A stretch of DNA of 64,000 nucleotides from Aquisphaera giovannonii (lineage in GTDB: Bacteria > Planctomycetota > Planctomycetia > Isosphaerales > Isosphaeraceae): the NCBI RefSeq assembly GCF_008087625.1, contig NZ_CP042997.1, positions 2,418,001 through 2,482,000 of the forward strand. Reading direction: 5' to 3'. A program made the translations under genes and the position numbers. Positions 45,771-57,351 of the stretch are shown one piece after another (position 1 is the first letter of the stretch; each line of letters begins with the position of its first letter). The notes below the pieces were generated by a model. It had not been told where the DNA came from, made no database searches, and saw only the letters and a program-made list of their open reading frames with translations.

Positions 45771-48026
45771 ATGGCGATTCCGAATGCGCACCGAGCCTGG
45801 CTGCCGGCGTTGGCCGTGCTGGGATGCTCGGCGGCGGCCTCGGCGGCCGACTTGCCGCCTCCCGTGGTGTCGGCGGGGTTGGGGGTCAACATCCACTTCA
45901 CGAGGCCATCTCGCGGCGAGATGGAGCGATTCGCGGAGGCCGGATTCGGGCTCGTCCGCATGGACATGTCCTGGGCGGCCATCGAACACGAGCGTGGCAG
46001 GTACGACTTCGCCGCGCATGACGAACTGCTCGGCCACCTGGCGAAGGTTGGCGCACGGCCGATCTTCATCCTCGATTACGGCAATCCGCTCTACAACCAG
46101 GGCCTCGCCCCCGCGTCCGACGCCGACCGGGCCGCGTTCGCGCGGTTCGCCGCGGCGGCGGCGAGGCACTATCGGGGCAAGCGGGTCCTCCTGGAGATCT
46201 GGAATGAGCCGAACCTCGACGGCTTCTGGAAGCCGAAGGCGGACCGGGCCGATTACGCGAAACTGGCCGTCGCCGCGGCCAGGGCCATCCGCGAGGCCGA
46301 CCCCCATGCGACCGTCCTCGCCCCTGGATCGTCCGGGTTCCCCTGGGAGTTCCTGGAGGCATCCTTCGCCGCCGGGCTGCTCGACCACATCGACGCCGTC
46401 TCGGTCCATCCGTACCGGGAGGATGCGCCGGAATCCGCCGCGACGGACTACGGGCGGCTGAGGGCCCTCATCGCCCGCCACGCGTCGCCTTCGCGGCGCG
46501 AATTGCCCATCATCTCGTCCGAATGGGGCTATTCGACCGCGGAGAAGGCCGTCGACGAGGAGACCCAGGCGAGCTATCTGGCCCGCCAGTGGCTGAGCAA
46601 CCTGGCCTCCGGGGTGAACACCTCGATCTTCTACGACTGGAAGGACGACGGCGACGACCCGAAGGATCGCGAGTGCCGGTTCGGCACCGTCCGAACCGAC
46701 CTCGCCCCCAAACCCTCCTTCCTCGCCGCCCAGGCGTTGATCCGAAATCTGCGGGGCTATGCGTTCCGACATCGGCTACGCGGCTCCACGGTCGCGGACT
46801 GGAAGCTGCTCTTCGAAGGTCCGGCAGCCTCCGGCTCTCTCGTCGTCGCGAGCTGGTCCGCGACGGGCGGCCGAGGGGCGACGGGGTCGGCACCGAGCTA
46901 TAGGCAGGTCTCCGAGGATGACCCATCCTGGAGGCCTCTGAGGCGCCTCGCCGCCGTCCGTTGGCAAGCCGGGCCTCTCTCGGAGCGTCGCGGCGAGTTG
47001 ACGCGGCTCGGGGTTCGGATCGTGAATCCCGAGCCGACGAGGGCAACCGTCGGGATCCGCGCCATCCCGCCCGGACCCGGGACGTCCGAGTGGACCGAGA
47101 TCGTCCTGGAACCCAATCAGGAGCACGAGGGGAGCGTCGTGCTGCCGGGCGGCGCGGGGATCGGCTCGATGCGCCGGGTGCAGCTCGAGGTCACCTGGAA
47201 CGGAGAGCCCCTGCCCGCGACGGCGCCCCTGGATCTCTGGAGGACCGATCCGCTGGAGCTCGCCGCCGCACCGTGGCGCGACGAACTCGAGCTCATCGTC
47301 TCCGACCCCTCGCGAGTCGGCTTCTCGGGGTCCGTCACGCGAGAGGTACACGAGGTCGCCACCTGGAGCGGACCGGTCCGCATCGCGGCCGGCCAGGCGG
47401 AAGGCAGGGTCCGGATTCCGCTGGGAAGGGAGCCGATCCGGGTGCTCCTCAAGGACGACCGATCGACGATCCTGGGCGACCTGGAGCCTCGCCGGTATGT
47501 GCCCTTCCCGGGCTTCGACGACGCCGGAAAGCCCCGCGCGGCCTTCACGGCGATCCTGCACGTCGAGAACGTCGGTAGGACGCCGAGACGCCTCCATGCC
47601 GAGCGCTCGGCGGCCGACGCCCCGTCCTCGTACCTCATCCAGGTCCCGTACCAGTTCGACAAGGGCTGGCGCTATCTGACGATCGCGCCGGAGCAAACGA
47701 TGGAAGTCCCGGCCGGGGCGGATTCCGCCGTCGTCTGGGTGCGCGGCAACACGTCGGGAGACGCCCTGAATTGCCGCTATCGCGACTCGACCGGCCAGGT
47801 CTTCCAGGTGAGCCTGGGCCACTTGACGAGGCCGGGATGGTATCCGGTCACGATCCGGTTCGATGGCGCCGAGAAGACGTTCCACTACGGGGGCGCCAAT
47901 GACGGCATCCCACATGGGCCGCTCCGTTGGGAGGCGCTGCTCCTGATCGACTCCACGCACCGGGATCGCCATTCCGCGCCCATGGCCGCGGCCTTCGCCT
48001 CACCGTTCTACGTCTTCAACCGCTGA
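45771..48026 (+). CDS. Secreted glycoside hydrolase, clan GH-A (GH39/GH5-like)
   Basis: A protein of ~751 residues starting MAIPNAHRAWLPALAVLGCSAAASAADL, a signal peptide. The catalytic barrel shows GLVRMDMSWAAIE, LEIWNEPNLDGFW with the acid/base Glu at ~146, VSVHPYRED and ISSEWGYS with the nucleophile Glu at ~251, the clan GH-A pattern. The second half (~residues 380-751) is beta-rich, probably one or two accessory sandwich domains. It likely cleaves a plant or algal glycan outside the cytoplasm; the substrate is not set by these motifs. Its last 27 bp overlap the stop end of the convergent next gene. Confidence 0.87.
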   Translation: MAIPNAHRAWLPALAVLGCSAAASAADLPPPVVSAGLGVNIHFTRPSRGEMERFAEAGFGLVRMDMSWAAIEHERGRYDFAAHDELLGHLAKVGARPIFILDYGNPLYNQGLAPASDADRAAFARFAAAAARHYRGKRVLLEIWNEPNLDGFWKPKADRADYAKLAVAAARAIREADPHATVLAPGSSGFPWEFLEASFAAGLLDHIDAVSVHPYREDAPESAATDYGRLRALIARHASPSRRELPIISSEWGYSTAEKAVDEETQASYLARQWLSNLASGVNTSIFYDWKDDGDDPKDRECRFGTVRTDLAPKPSFLAAQALIRNLRGYAFRHRLRGSTVADWKLLFEGPAASGSLVVASWSATGGRGATGSAPSYRQVSEDDPSWRPLRRLAAVRWQAGPLSERRGELTRLGVRIVNPEPTRATVGIRAIPPGPGTSEWTEIVLEPNQEHEGSVVLPGGAGIGSMRRVQLEVTWNGEPLPATAPLDLWRTDPLELAAAPWRDELELIVSDPSRVGFSGSVTREVHEVATWSGPVRIAAGQAEGRVRIPLGREPIRVLLKDDRSTILGDLEPRRYVPFPGFDDAGKPRAAFTAILHVENVGRTPRRLHAERSAADAPSSYLIQVPYQFDKGWRYLTIAPEQTMEVPAGADSAVVWVRGNTSGDALNCRYRDSTGQVFQVSLGHLTRPGWYPVTIRFDGAEKTFHYGGANDGIPHGPLRWEALLLIDSTHRDRHSAPMAAAFASPFYVFNR

Positions 48027-48563
48027 GCCGCCCAGGATCTCCGGCAGCGGCCCGGACGTCACGGGCACCGGCGGGAATTCCCCCGCCGCGTGCCGGCGTG
48101 CGAGCTCCGCATAGTGCCGCCAGGTCCGCTCCAGCCGATCCCTCATGCCGTCGCCCAGCGGCTTGACGACCCGGGCCGGCGAGCCGAGCACGAGCGAGCC
48201 CGGCGGCACGTCCATGCGTTCGGTGAGCAGCGCCCCCGCACCGATGAGCGAGCCGGCCCCGACTTTCACGCTGTTGAGGAGGATGGCCCCCATCCCGATC
48301 AGGCAATCGTCCCCGACGACGCAGCCGTGCAGGATCACCCGATGCCCGACCGTCACCCGGTCGCCGATGAGGCAGGGGATGCCCGGGTCGGCATGGACCA
48401 TCGTGAAGTCCTGGATGTTCGTCCGCGCGCCGATGCGGATCCGCTCCGTGTCCCCGCGGATCACGGACTGATACCAGACGCTCGACCCGGGGCCCACGTG
48501 GACGTCCCCCATCACGATCACTCCGGGGGCGAGGAAAGCCGTGGCATCGATGACCGGGGACAT
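48000..48563 (-). CDS. Gamma-carbonic-anhydrase-like left-handed beta-helix protein
   Basis: A protein of ~187 residues starting MSPVIDATAFLAPGVIVMGDVHVG, with GGAAAGG upstream; the frame extends to 48686 but this start fits the family. Hexapeptide repeats run through most of it (SSVWYQSVIRGDTERIRIGARTNIQDF; VTVGHRVILHGCVVGDDCLIGMGAI). Zinc-type histidines appear in TMVHADPG, GHRVILHG. These are the marks of the YrdA/PaaY branch. Actual carbonic anhydrase activity is uncertain in that branch. It is convergent with, and overlaps by 27 bp, the glycoside hydrolase gene. Confidence 0.9.
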   Translation of the reverse strand: MSPVIDATAFLAPGVIVMGDVHVGPGSSVWYQSVIRGDTERIRIGARTNIQDFTMVHADPGIPCLIGDRVTVGHRVILHGCVVGDDCLIGMGAILLNSVKVGAGSLIGAGALLTERMDVPPGSLVLGSPARVVKPLGDGMRDRLERTWRHYAELARRHAAGEFPPVPVTSGPLPEILGGSAVEDVER

Positions 48564-49033
48564 CCGAAGACCACCTTTCCGATTCGATCGGCCCGCCATT
48601 CCCGCCGACCGGCTGGGCTTCGCCCCCATTGCAGCCTGGTGAGACACCCTCCCTTTTCTGCCGAGACCCGGGCCCGCCGTCAACACGCCGGCGTCGAAAC
48701 CTTCGAAGGTTGGCGCCGAGGCCTCCGCGTCCCGAAGGCGTTCGATCCAGAAGTGCGGCCGCCTGGTTCGCCACCTCTCCGAACGTGGCCTAGGATCTTG
48801 AGTGTAGTGATTGATCCCGCCATGCGAGCATTCGAGCCGCCGGCTCGTCTCAACCGGGGCCGATGAGGAAGCCGTCCCCCGGACGGCCCGGTTGAGCCTC
48901 TCGCACGGGCATGGAATGACGGGGACCCGCCCGGCATCCGCCCCGCCCTGAACATCCGCCCATGGACCGCGCCGCCGGCCGCAGGGCCGCGCTGCGCCCG
49001 CCCCCTCCCCGCGCGTCGACGACGGAGGTCTTC
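48564..49033. other. 470-bp region with no supported gene
   Basis: GC-rich, with a small A/T-richer spot at 48795-48815 (GATCTTGAGTGTAGTGATTG) that could be part of a promoter. No frame here has both a ribosome-binding site and recognisable sequence. Confidence 0.4.
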
Positions 49034-49282
49034 ATGAAGCGCCGACTCACCTTCGAAAGCCTGGAAGGGAAGCTGCTCCAGAGCGTCGCGATTGCCCGTG
49101 CACCTGTCGTCGCGGCGGCCTGCGTCCGCGTGGACCTTCCCGCCCCGGACGACGACCCCGCCCCGAAGCCGGAGCCGGATCCCGGCCCGCTGCCCACGAA
49201 CGAGCCGCCGATCATCATCCCGCCGCTCCCGCCGTCGGGGCCCGCCGGCCCCGGCTTGCTCATCCTCTCGACGAAGCGATGA
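49034..49282 (+). CDS. Small proline-rich protein with planctomycete surface-protein N-terminus
   Basis: An 82-residue protein starting MKRRLTFESLEGKLLQSV with GGAGG 5 bases before the ATG. The RR-x-FESLEGKLL motif resembles the N-terminal tag (LE-x-LE-x-R-x-LLS) found on many large planctomycete exported proteins. The rest is mostly Pro, Asp and Glu (DDDPAPKPEPDPGPLPTNEPP) with a short hydrophobic end. It may be a very short member of that exported class, or the relic of a longer gene. Function is unknown. Confidence 0.65.
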   Translation: MKRRLTFESLEGKLLQSVAIARAPVVAAACVRVDLPAPDDDPAPKPEPDPGPLPTNEPPIIIPPLPPSGPAGPGLLILSTKR

Positions 49283-49306
49283 CAATCCGCCGGATCTCCG
49301 GGTGGA

Positions 49307-50152
49307 TCAATAGGCCTTCAGGCCGAAGACCTTCCCGTAGACCTCGAGCCTTTCCCCGATCGTTCGACGCCGAGGCCCCGAGGCGTTGTGCCGGATCGCC
49401 AGGACGGTCACGTCGTCGTCCGCGGGGCGGCCCCCGCGGTGTTGCTCCATCGAGTTGAGCAGCGAGGGCAGGAGCGTCCCCGGTTCGCTCGAGTCGAGGG
49501 CCCGCGCGAGGGCCAGCAGGCCGTCCTCGCCGAGCAGCCGGCCGGCCGGATCGGCGGCCTCGGTCAGGGCGTCGGTGTAGAACAGGACGAGGTCGCCTCG
49601 GCCGAGCGGGATCGTGAATTGCCCGTACGAGGAGTCCTCGTCGATGCCCAGGGGCAGGTTGCCCCGACGGAGTGCATCCCGGTCCAGGATCTCCCAGGAG
49701 CCTTCCGAGGCCCGATACCAGAGCGGTCGTGGGTGCCCCGCGTTGGAGACGGTGAGCGTCCCCCTGTGGGCGAGGTAGGTGGCCACGACGGCGGTCGCGA
49801 ACTTGGAGAGCTGTGCCGCCTCGCCGAACTCGCGGTTCAGCGCCTGCACGAGCCTGGTCTGGCTCTTGCTGTTGATATTCTTCCGCATGAGCTGGCGGAG
49901 CGTCTCCGAAAACCCGGCGACGCCGGCCCCGTGGCCGGAGACGTCGGCGACGACCAGGCGCGTGATGACGCCGCCGCCGCAAAGCGACACGTAATGCACG
50001 TCGCCCCCGCACGCGTCGCCGTCATGGGGACGGCTGTAGAGCCACGCGTCGAGCCCGGGGGTGGAGAACGCCTCGTGGACGGCTTGACTCCCGCCACGGA
50101 TCTCCATGCAAGCCATTGCCGCGATCGGAGGGGTCTGGTTCGGCGGGATCAT
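49307..50152 (-). CDS. SpoIIE/RsbU-type PP2C serine phosphatase
   Basis: A protein of ~281 residues starting MIPPNQTPPIAAMACM. GGDVHYVSLCGGGVITRLVVADVSGHGAGVA is the SpoIIE metal-site signature (Asp in GGDV and ADVSGHG), with VVATYLAHRGTLTVSNAGHPRPLWYR and LVLFYTDALTEA completing it, and DDDVTVLAIR near the end. These phosphatases act on anti-sigma-factor antagonists in partner-switching. There is no N-terminal sensor (PAS/GAF/REC) and no STAS or RsbW gene beside it. The frame runs upstream to 52543 but that part is antisense to the GMC gene. Confidence 0.88.
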   Translation of the reverse strand: MIPPNQTPPIAAMACMEIRGGSQAVHEAFSTPGLDAWLYSRPHDGDACGGDVHYVSLCGGGVITRLVVADVSGHGAGVAGFSETLRQLMRKNINSKSQTRLVQALNREFGEAAQLSKFATAVVATYLAHRGTLTVSNAGHPRPLWYRASEGSWEILDRDALRRGNLPLGIDEDSSYGQFTIPLGRGDLVLFYTDALTEAADPAGRLLGEDGLLALARALDSSEPGTLLPSLLNSMEQHRGGRPADDDVTVLAIRHNASGPRRRTIGERLEVYGKVFGLKAY

Positions 50153-50725
50153 GACCTGAACTCGGCACCAAGGGGATGTGAACAGGACGGGCCGGGCGAA
50201 GGACCGAGCGAATCGGTTTTCGGCGATCGGCACGCGTCGCGTCAAGGCCGCGTGAAACGCCGCGGATCGAGGAGACGCGGGACCTCGTTCCCCGCCCTGC
50301 CGACCACGCCGCCCGAAATGCCAGGTTCGCACGCCTGCCGACGATCCATGGATCGGCTCACGCGGACCGGGCCACTCGCGCGACCGGGGCAATGGCGGCC
50401 CCACCGGGCACGCAGCATTCCCGGGACCCGTTCTTATCCACGCTCGACTCCATCGTGGCTGGATCGTCGTGTGTACAAACGGGCCCCATTGTACTATGAT
50501 CCTGACATTGTCGGGGCGACGACCCGGCCCAGGCATATGAGGGAAGTGGCCGAGCGATTGGTCCTGATATCGGCTCATGAGACGACGTCGATGCCGTCGA
50601 AGTTCGCATCGCCCGCCATGGGCGAGGGCTGACCCGCCGATCGAGACACCGCGCAAGATGCCCGAGAGAACACGCGACCGGACGCGAACCTCGCGCTTGC
50701 GGACATAATCCCAGGTGATTCCTCC
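50153..50725. other. 573-bp region between divergent phosphatase and GMC genes
   Basis: No supported gene. A/T-richer stretches at 50469-50512 (TGTACAAACGG, then CATTGTACTATGATCCTGACATTG, with TTGTAC half-repeats) are the likely promoter area. A minus-strand fragment at 50578-50628 reads GDANFDGIDVVS, reminiscent of dockerin-like calcium loops, but nothing upstream supports a gene. Confidence 0.4.
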
Positions 50726-52309
50726 ATGATCATCGACGCACGATCGGTGCCGACCGGGTCCGTCATCGAGGCCGACGTCTGCATCGTAGGCGGGGGCGCC
50801 GCGGGCATCACCCTCGCGCGTGAGTTCGCCAACTCCAGCCACCGCGTGATCCTGCTGGAGAGCGGCGGCACCGAGCGGGAGCAGGCGACGCAGGACCTCT
50901 ATGCCGGCAGCGTGGTCGGGCAGCCCTATGACCTCTTCCCCGAATCCCGGCTCCGCTATTTCGGCGGCACCACGAACCATTGGGGCCGGGTCTGGTGCGA
51001 CCTCCCCCACTCGCTCGACTTCGAAGAACGCGAGGGCGTGCCGCATACCGGCTGGCCCGTCTCGCTGTCCCATCTCGAGCCGTGGTATTGGCGGGCACAA
51101 TCCGTCCTCAAGTTCGGCCCGTCGGGTTATGAGCTCTCCGAATGGGGAATCGAACCGGCGGCGATCCCCGGGCCGTTTCGCGGCCCGCACTTCGTCACCC
51201 GCGTCCTGCAGCAGGCTCCGGCCACCCGGTTCGGCCGCGAATTCGCGCCCGAGCTCGGCCGCGCCAAGAACCTGAGCGTCTACCTGCACGCCAATGGGCT
51301 GCGATTCGACGCCGCCGAGGATGGCGGGGCGGTGCGGCAGGTCCACGTCGGCGTCCTCCCGGATGGACGCTTCACCGTTCGGGCCCGCATCTTCGTCGTA
51401 TCGGCCGGCGGGATCGAGAATGCCCGCCTGCTGCTGCTCTCGGAGAACGAGGCCGGCGTCGGGCTGGGGAACGATCGCGGCCTCGTCGGTCGATACTTCA
51501 TGCTCCACCTGGAATACTCGGGAGGGAGCATCGAGCCCGCGGATCCTTACGTCGACTTGAATTTCCAGACCGGCGAACAGGGCGCGCAGTTCAGGAGGAT
51601 CGGCGGCACCCGGCGATTCGTGTCGTACATAACCCTCTCGGATGAGACCCGACGAGAGCTCAAACTGCCCAATTTCAAGGTGCGATTCCAGTATCCAAGG
51701 CTCCCGGAGATGGACGCGCTCATCCGGCTGCTCCAGCGGAGCGGACGCGGGGCGGACATGCTGCGGGACCTCGGCGCGGTGACGCGGAGGTTCGGCGGGG
51801 TGACGGCCTACCTCGCACGCAGGGTCTTGTATGGCCGGAATAAACCCCCGGCGCCCCTGGCATCGATCTCCCTGAATTGCACCTCCGAGCAGATGCCGAA
51901 CCCGGAAAGCTGCGTCACCCTCGGCAACGACCTCGACGCCTTCGGCCTGCGGAGGATCGTCGTCGATTGGCGACTGACGGAGGCGGACCGCAGCGGCATG
52001 GCCACCTCCAACCGGTTGCTGGACGAGGAGCTGAAGCGTGCCGGCTTCGGCCGGCTCCGGTCCACCTTCCCCGAGGGCGACGAAGGATGGCCCGCCGGCA
52101 TGCACGGGGACCAGCACCACATGGGAACGACCCGCATGCACAAGGACCCGAACCAGGGCGTCGTCGACGAGAATTGCCGCGTCCACGGGGTGTCCAACCT
52201 CTATGCCGCGGGCAGCTCGGTATTCACCACCGGCGGCACATTCAATCCCACGCTGACGATCGTGGCGCTGGCGCTGCGTTTGGCGGATCACATCAAGCAA
52301 AACATCTGA
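50726..52309 (+). CDS. GMC-family FAD-dependent oxidoreductase
   Basis: A 527-residue protein. VCIVGGGAAGITLAREFA at ~19-36 is the FAD-binding motif, YFGGTTNHWGRVW and RARIFVVSAGGIENARLLLLS are conserved GMC segments, and the C-terminus has QHHMGTTRMHKDPNQGVVDENCRVHGVSNLYAAGSSVFTTGGTFNPTLT, with the active-site His in the HHMG/NPT pair. It oxidises an alcohol, probably a sugar or polyol. No signal peptide is seen. It stands upstream of the PSD1 gene with a 320-bp gap that contains a candidate promoter. Confidence 0.92.
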   Translation: MIIDARSVPTGSVIEADVCIVGGGAAGITLAREFANSSHRVILLESGGTEREQATQDLYAGSVVGQPYDLFPESRLRYFGGTTNHWGRVWCDLPHSLDFEEREGVPHTGWPVSLSHLEPWYWRAQSVLKFGPSGYELSEWGIEPAAIPGPFRGPHFVTRVLQQAPATRFGREFAPELGRAKNLSVYLHANGLRFDAAEDGGAVRQVHVGVLPDGRFTVRARIFVVSAGGIENARLLLLSENEAGVGLGNDRGLVGRYFMLHLEYSGGSIEPADPYVDLNFQTGEQGAQFRRIGGTRRFVSYITLSDETRRELKLPNFKVRFQYPRLPEMDALIRLLQRSGRGADMLRDLGAVTRRFGGVTAYLARRVLYGRNKPPAPLASISLNCTSEQMPNPESCVTLGNDLDAFGLRRIVVDWRLTEADRSGMATSNRLLDEELKRAGFGRLRSTFPEGDEGWPAGMHGDQHHMGTTRMHKDPNQGVVDENCRVHGVSNLYAAGSSVFTTGGTFNPTLTIVALALRLADHIKQNI

Positions 52310-52629
52310 CGGATGACGCCCGTCGAACGAACGGATTGACGCAGGGGCCGGCCTGAGGCACGGGATGGCTCGAGGCCGCCGCGACAGGCAAGGTCGAGGG
52401 CGCGTCGTTACGTCGAGGCGCTCCCCGGGGCCGGGGCGTGAGGCTTCACGGGGAGGAAGCCGGACCGATCCGTGGGGCGCGGCGGGCTTGTCGGAGGGGC
52501 GATCGACACGCCCTCGTCGGCCAGGCTTTCCGGTTGTAAGCAACCGCGACCGATCGGCATAATGAGTGTGTGCGCCCCCACCGATCGAGGCACCCGAGCC
52601 CGCCCCCCGTCGCCCCTTCGAGGAACTCC
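52310..52629. other. 320-bp region upstream of the PSD1 gene
   Basis: No supported gene. It includes the small hairpin CGGTTGTAAGCAACCG (52531-52546) and a candidate promoter (52534-52563). Confidence 0.45.
52534..52563 (+). promoter_or_regulatory. Candidate sigma-70-type promoter of the PSD1-DUF1501 genes
   Basis: TTGTAA (52534-52539) and CATAAT (52558-52563) are spaced by 18 bp and lie 67 bp before the PSD1 start. The -10 matches five of six consensus bases and the -35 four of six. The -35 lies inside a small hairpin. No experimental support. Confidence 0.35.
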
Positions 52630-55600
52630 ATGGGAACGGTCGCCCCCGCCCGTACCGTCCGCCGTGCCTTGCCCCATGCGCTGTCCGTTTTCCCTTTCCT
52701 GGTCGCTACGGCCGGCCTGATCGCGGGGGAGCCGGAGAAGGTGCGGTTCAGCCGCGACGTCCTCCCCATCTTCGCCGAGAACTGCCTGACCTGCCACGGC
52801 CCGGACGCGAAGGCCCGCAAGGCGGACCTGCGGCTGGATGTGGAGCAGAGCACGCTGCGGACGAAGGAGCCGCTCGTGGTTCCGGGGAAGGCCGGCGAGA
52901 GCGAGCTGATCCGCCGCGTGGAGACGGACGACGCGGATGAGCTGATGCCACCGCCGAAGTCCGGGCACGCGCTGACGAAGGCCCAGAAGGAGACGCTCCG
53001 CCGCTGGGTGGACGAAGGCGCGAGGTGGGGCAAGCACTGGGCCTTCGAGCCACCGATCCGCCCGGAGATCCCGCGCGTCTCCCGGCCTGGATGGCTCCGG
53101 AACCCGATCGACGCCTTCGTCCTGGCGAAGCTCGACGAGAACAAGCTGACCCCGGCGCCGGAGGCGGACAGGCCCGCGCTCATCCGCCGCCTCTCGCTGG
53201 ACCTGGTCGGCGTCCCGCCATCGCCGGCGGAGGTGGACGCCTTCCTGGCCGACACCACGCCGGGTGCCTACGACCGGCTCGTCGATCGGCTGCTCGCCTC
53301 GCCCCGCTACGGCGAGAAGATGGCCCTGGACTGGCTGGACGCCGCCCGGTATGCGGACACCAACGGGTATCAGAACGACTTCGCGCGCACGATGTGGCCC
53401 TGGCGCGACTGGGTCATCGCCGCCCTGAACGCGAACCAGCCCTTCGATGCCTTCCTCACGGACCAGGTCGCCGGCGACCTCATCCCTGGGGCCACGAAGG
53501 CCCAGAAGATCGCCACCGGCTTCAACCGGAACAACCGGACCGTCACCGAGGCCGGCTCGATCGACGAGGAATACCGGATCGAGAACGCCGTCGATCGGGT
53601 CGAGACCACGTCCACCGCGTTCCTGGGCCTGACCATGGGCTGCATGCGGTGCCATGATCACAAATATGACCCGATGACGCAGAAGGAGTTCTACCAGTTC
53701 CTGGGCTTCTTCAACAGCGTCAACGAGAAGGGCGTCTACACCGAGACGAAGGGGAACGTCCCGCCGCTGATGATGGTCCCCGACCGGGAGCAGCAGGCCG
53801 AGCTGGACCGGCTGAACGGGGCGATCGCGGCGGCGACGTCGGCTCGCGACGAGGCCGCGAGGACGCTGCCCGAACGGCGGAAGACCTGGGAGGCCCGGCT
53901 CGGGGCCTCGGCCGAGCCCCAGGAGCCTCGCGACTGGACCTTCCGGCTCCCGTGCGACGGGGACCTCAAGGTGCAAACCGCCTCGGGCGACGCGCAGCCG
54001 GCCTCGTGGCGGGGCTCGAAGCCGCCGACCTGGGCGGAATCGCCGTCCGGGAGAGCGATCCGGCTCGAGGGCGACCTGGAATCCTTCGCCGAGGCCGCCC
54101 CCGGCGTGAGCCTCGAGAGGACCGACGCCTTCTCCTACGGATGCTGGACTCGGCCGCAAGGCGAGGGGGCCTGCCTCAGCAAGATGGACGATGCCCACGG
54201 CTATCGCGGCTTCGATCTCCTGATCACCGGCGAGGGCAAGGCCCAGGTGCACATCGTGCACGACTGGCCGGCCGTGGCCCTCAAGGTGACGAGCAAGCAG
54301 CCGATCCCCAAGGGTTCCTGGTCTCACGTCTTCGTCGTCCACGACGGCAGCGGCAAGGCGTCAGGCCTGAAGCTCTGGGTGAATGGACGTGCCGTCGAGG
54401 TGGACGTCGAGAGCGATGCGCTGAAGGACTCGATCGTCAACGATCAGCCGCTCCGGATCGGCCGCCGGTCCACCTCCGCGCCGTTCAAGGGGGAGATCGC
54501 CGACGTCCGGCTCTACCGCCGTGCCCTGTCCGCGGACGAGCTCCGCGACCTCGCCGCCGCCCCCTTCCTGGCGATCGCCCGCGAGCCGGCGGCGAAGCGG
54601 AGTCCCGCGCGGGAGGCCTTCCTCTATCGCTATTACAGGGAGAACGCGGACGAAGCCCTCAAGCGGACCGAGGCGGAGCTCGCCGGCCTCCAGGCGAGGA
54701 AGGCCTTGCTCGAGGCGCAGGTCCCGACCGTCATGGTCATGGAGGACATGCCGAAGCCCCGGCCGGGCTTCCTCCTCAAGCGCGGCCAGTACGACCTGCC
54801 GGACAAGTCCCAGCCAGTCGAGCCGGGCGTCCCGGCGTGCCTCAACCCTCTCCCTAAGGACGCGCCGAGGAATCGCCTGGCGCTGGCCCGCTGGCTGACC
54901 TCGCCGGACAACCCGCTCACCGCCCGGGTCCTGGTGAACCGGATCTGGCAGCAGCACTTCGGGAACGGCCTGGTGAAGACGGCCGAGAACTTCGGCGTGC
55001 AGGGCGAGCCGCCTTCGCACCCGGCGCTCCTCGACTGGCTGGCCACCGAGATGATCCGGACCGGCTGGGACCGGAAGGCGATGCATCGCCTGATCGTGGG
55101 CAGCGCGACGTATCGCCAGTCTTCGAAGGCCTCGGAGGAGCTCGGCAGCAGCGACCCGGAGAATCGCCTCCTCGCCAGGGGTGGGCGGTTCCGCCTGCCG
55201 GCGGAGCTGGTCCGAGACAACGCCCTGGCGATCGCCGGGCTGCTGTCGTCGCACGTCGGCGGGCCGTCGGTGAAGCCCTACCAGCCGGCCGGACTCTGGG
55301 AGGACCTCGCGGGCGGGGCGGGGGAGGGGCCCTACGTGCAGGACCAGGGGGAGAAGCTCTACCGGCGCAGCCTCTACGTCTATCGCAAGCGGACCGTGCC
55401 GCATCCGGTCATGAGCACGTTCGACGCCCCCAGCCGCGAGATCTGCCAGGTGAAGCGGGCGAGGACCAACACGCCGCTCCAGGCCCTCGCCCTCCTCAAC
55501 GACGTCACCTACGTGGAACCGGCCGGCCACCTGGCCCTGCGGATGTTCGCCGAAGGGGGCAGCACCCCGGCCGACCGCCTCGCCTACGCCTTCCGGCGGG

Positions 55601-55818
55601 CGACCGCCCGGTTCCCGACCGAGAGGGAGATCGGCCTCCTGAGCGAGGGCCTGGATCGCTACCGCCGTGCCTTCGCGGCCGAGCCGTCGGCGGTCCGGCA
55701 ATGGCTCCAGCAGGCGAGGATCGACGCCGCGGCGGGCGTCGACCCGGTCGAGCTGGCCGCCCACGCCGCCTCCGCCAGCGTCATCCTCAACCTGGACGAG
55801 ACCGTCACGCGCGAGTGA
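52630..55818 (+). CDS. PSD1 protein: cytochrome c + DUF1549 + LamG-like + DUF1553
   Basis: A protein of ~1062 residues starting [20 protein letters not shown], a signal peptide, with GAGGAA upstream. Order: planctomycete cytochrome domain with CLTCH (52-56) in [24 protein letters not shown]1549 (~105-365) with [15 protein letters not shown] and a second CMRCH at 338-342; a LamG/concanavalin-like sandwich (~440-640, [16 protein letters not shown] to [19 protein letters not shown]); DUF1553 (~720-1050) with [20 protein letters not shown] and [28 protein letters not shown]. It is an exported, probably haem-bearing protein. Its function is unknown, although the family is abundant in planctomycetes. 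The DUF1501 gene follows after 43 bp. Confidence 0.92.
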   Translation: MGTVAPARTVRRALPHALSVFPFLVATAGLIAGEPEKVRFSRDVLPIFAENCLTCHGPDAKARKADLRLDVEQSTLRTKEPLVVPGKAGESELIRRVETDDADELMPPPKSGHALTKAQKETLRRWVDEGARWGKHWAFEPPIRPEIPRVSRPGWLRNPIDAFVLAKLDENKLTPAPEADRPALIRRLSLDLVGVPPSPAEVDAFLADTTPGAYDRLVDRLLASPRYGEKMALDWLDAARYADTNGYQNDFARTMWPWRDWVIAALNANQPFDAFLTDQVAGDLIPGATKAQKIATGFNRNNRTVTEAGSIDEEYRIENAVDRVETTSTAFLGLTMGCMRCHDHKYDPMTQKEFYQFLGFFNSVNEKGVYTETKGNVPPLMMVPDREQQAELDRLNGAIAAATSARDEAARTLPERRKTWEARLGASAEPQEPRDWTFRLPCDGDLKVQTASGDAQPASWRGSKPPTWAESPSGRAIRLEGDLESFAEAAPGVSLERTDAFSYGCWTRPQGEGACLSKMDDAHGYRGFDLLITGEGKAQVHIVHDWPAVALKVTSKQPIPKGSWSHVFVVHDGSGKASGLKLWVNGRAVEVDVESDALKDSIVNDQPLRIGRRSTSAPFKGEIADVRLYRRALSADELRDLAAAPFLAIAREPAAKRSPAREAFLYRYYRENADEALKRTEAELAGLQARKALLEAQVPTVMVMEDMPKPRPGFLLKRGQYDLPDKSQPVEPGVPACLNPLPKDAPRNRLALARWLTSPDNPLTARVLVNRIWQQHFGNGLVKTAENFGVQGEPPSHPALLDWLATEMIRTGWDRKAMHRLIVGSATYRQSSKASEELGSSDPENRLLARGGRFRLPAELVRDNALAIAGLLSSHVGGPSVKPYQPAGLWEDLAGGAGEGPYVQDQGEKLYRRSLYVYRKRTVPHPVMSTFDAPSREICQVKRARTNTPLQALALLNDVTYVEPAGHLALRMFAEGGSTPADRLAYAFRRATARFPTEREIGLLSEGLDRYRRAFAAEPSAVRQWLQQARIDAAAGVDPVELAAHAASASVILNLDETVTRE

Positions 55819-55861
55819 CCCCTCCACCGAACGCCAATCGCCGCAAGCCCGGAGCCTTTCC

Positions 55862-57325
<1,464 letters not shown>

Positions 57326-57351
57326 CCGAGAGGGACTGGAACGCGGCCCGC

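Noticed and set aside
50153-52543. N-terminal extension of the SpoIIE-type phosphatase frame
   Set aside because: It is antisense to the GMC gene, and the domain-bearing part begins at 50152.
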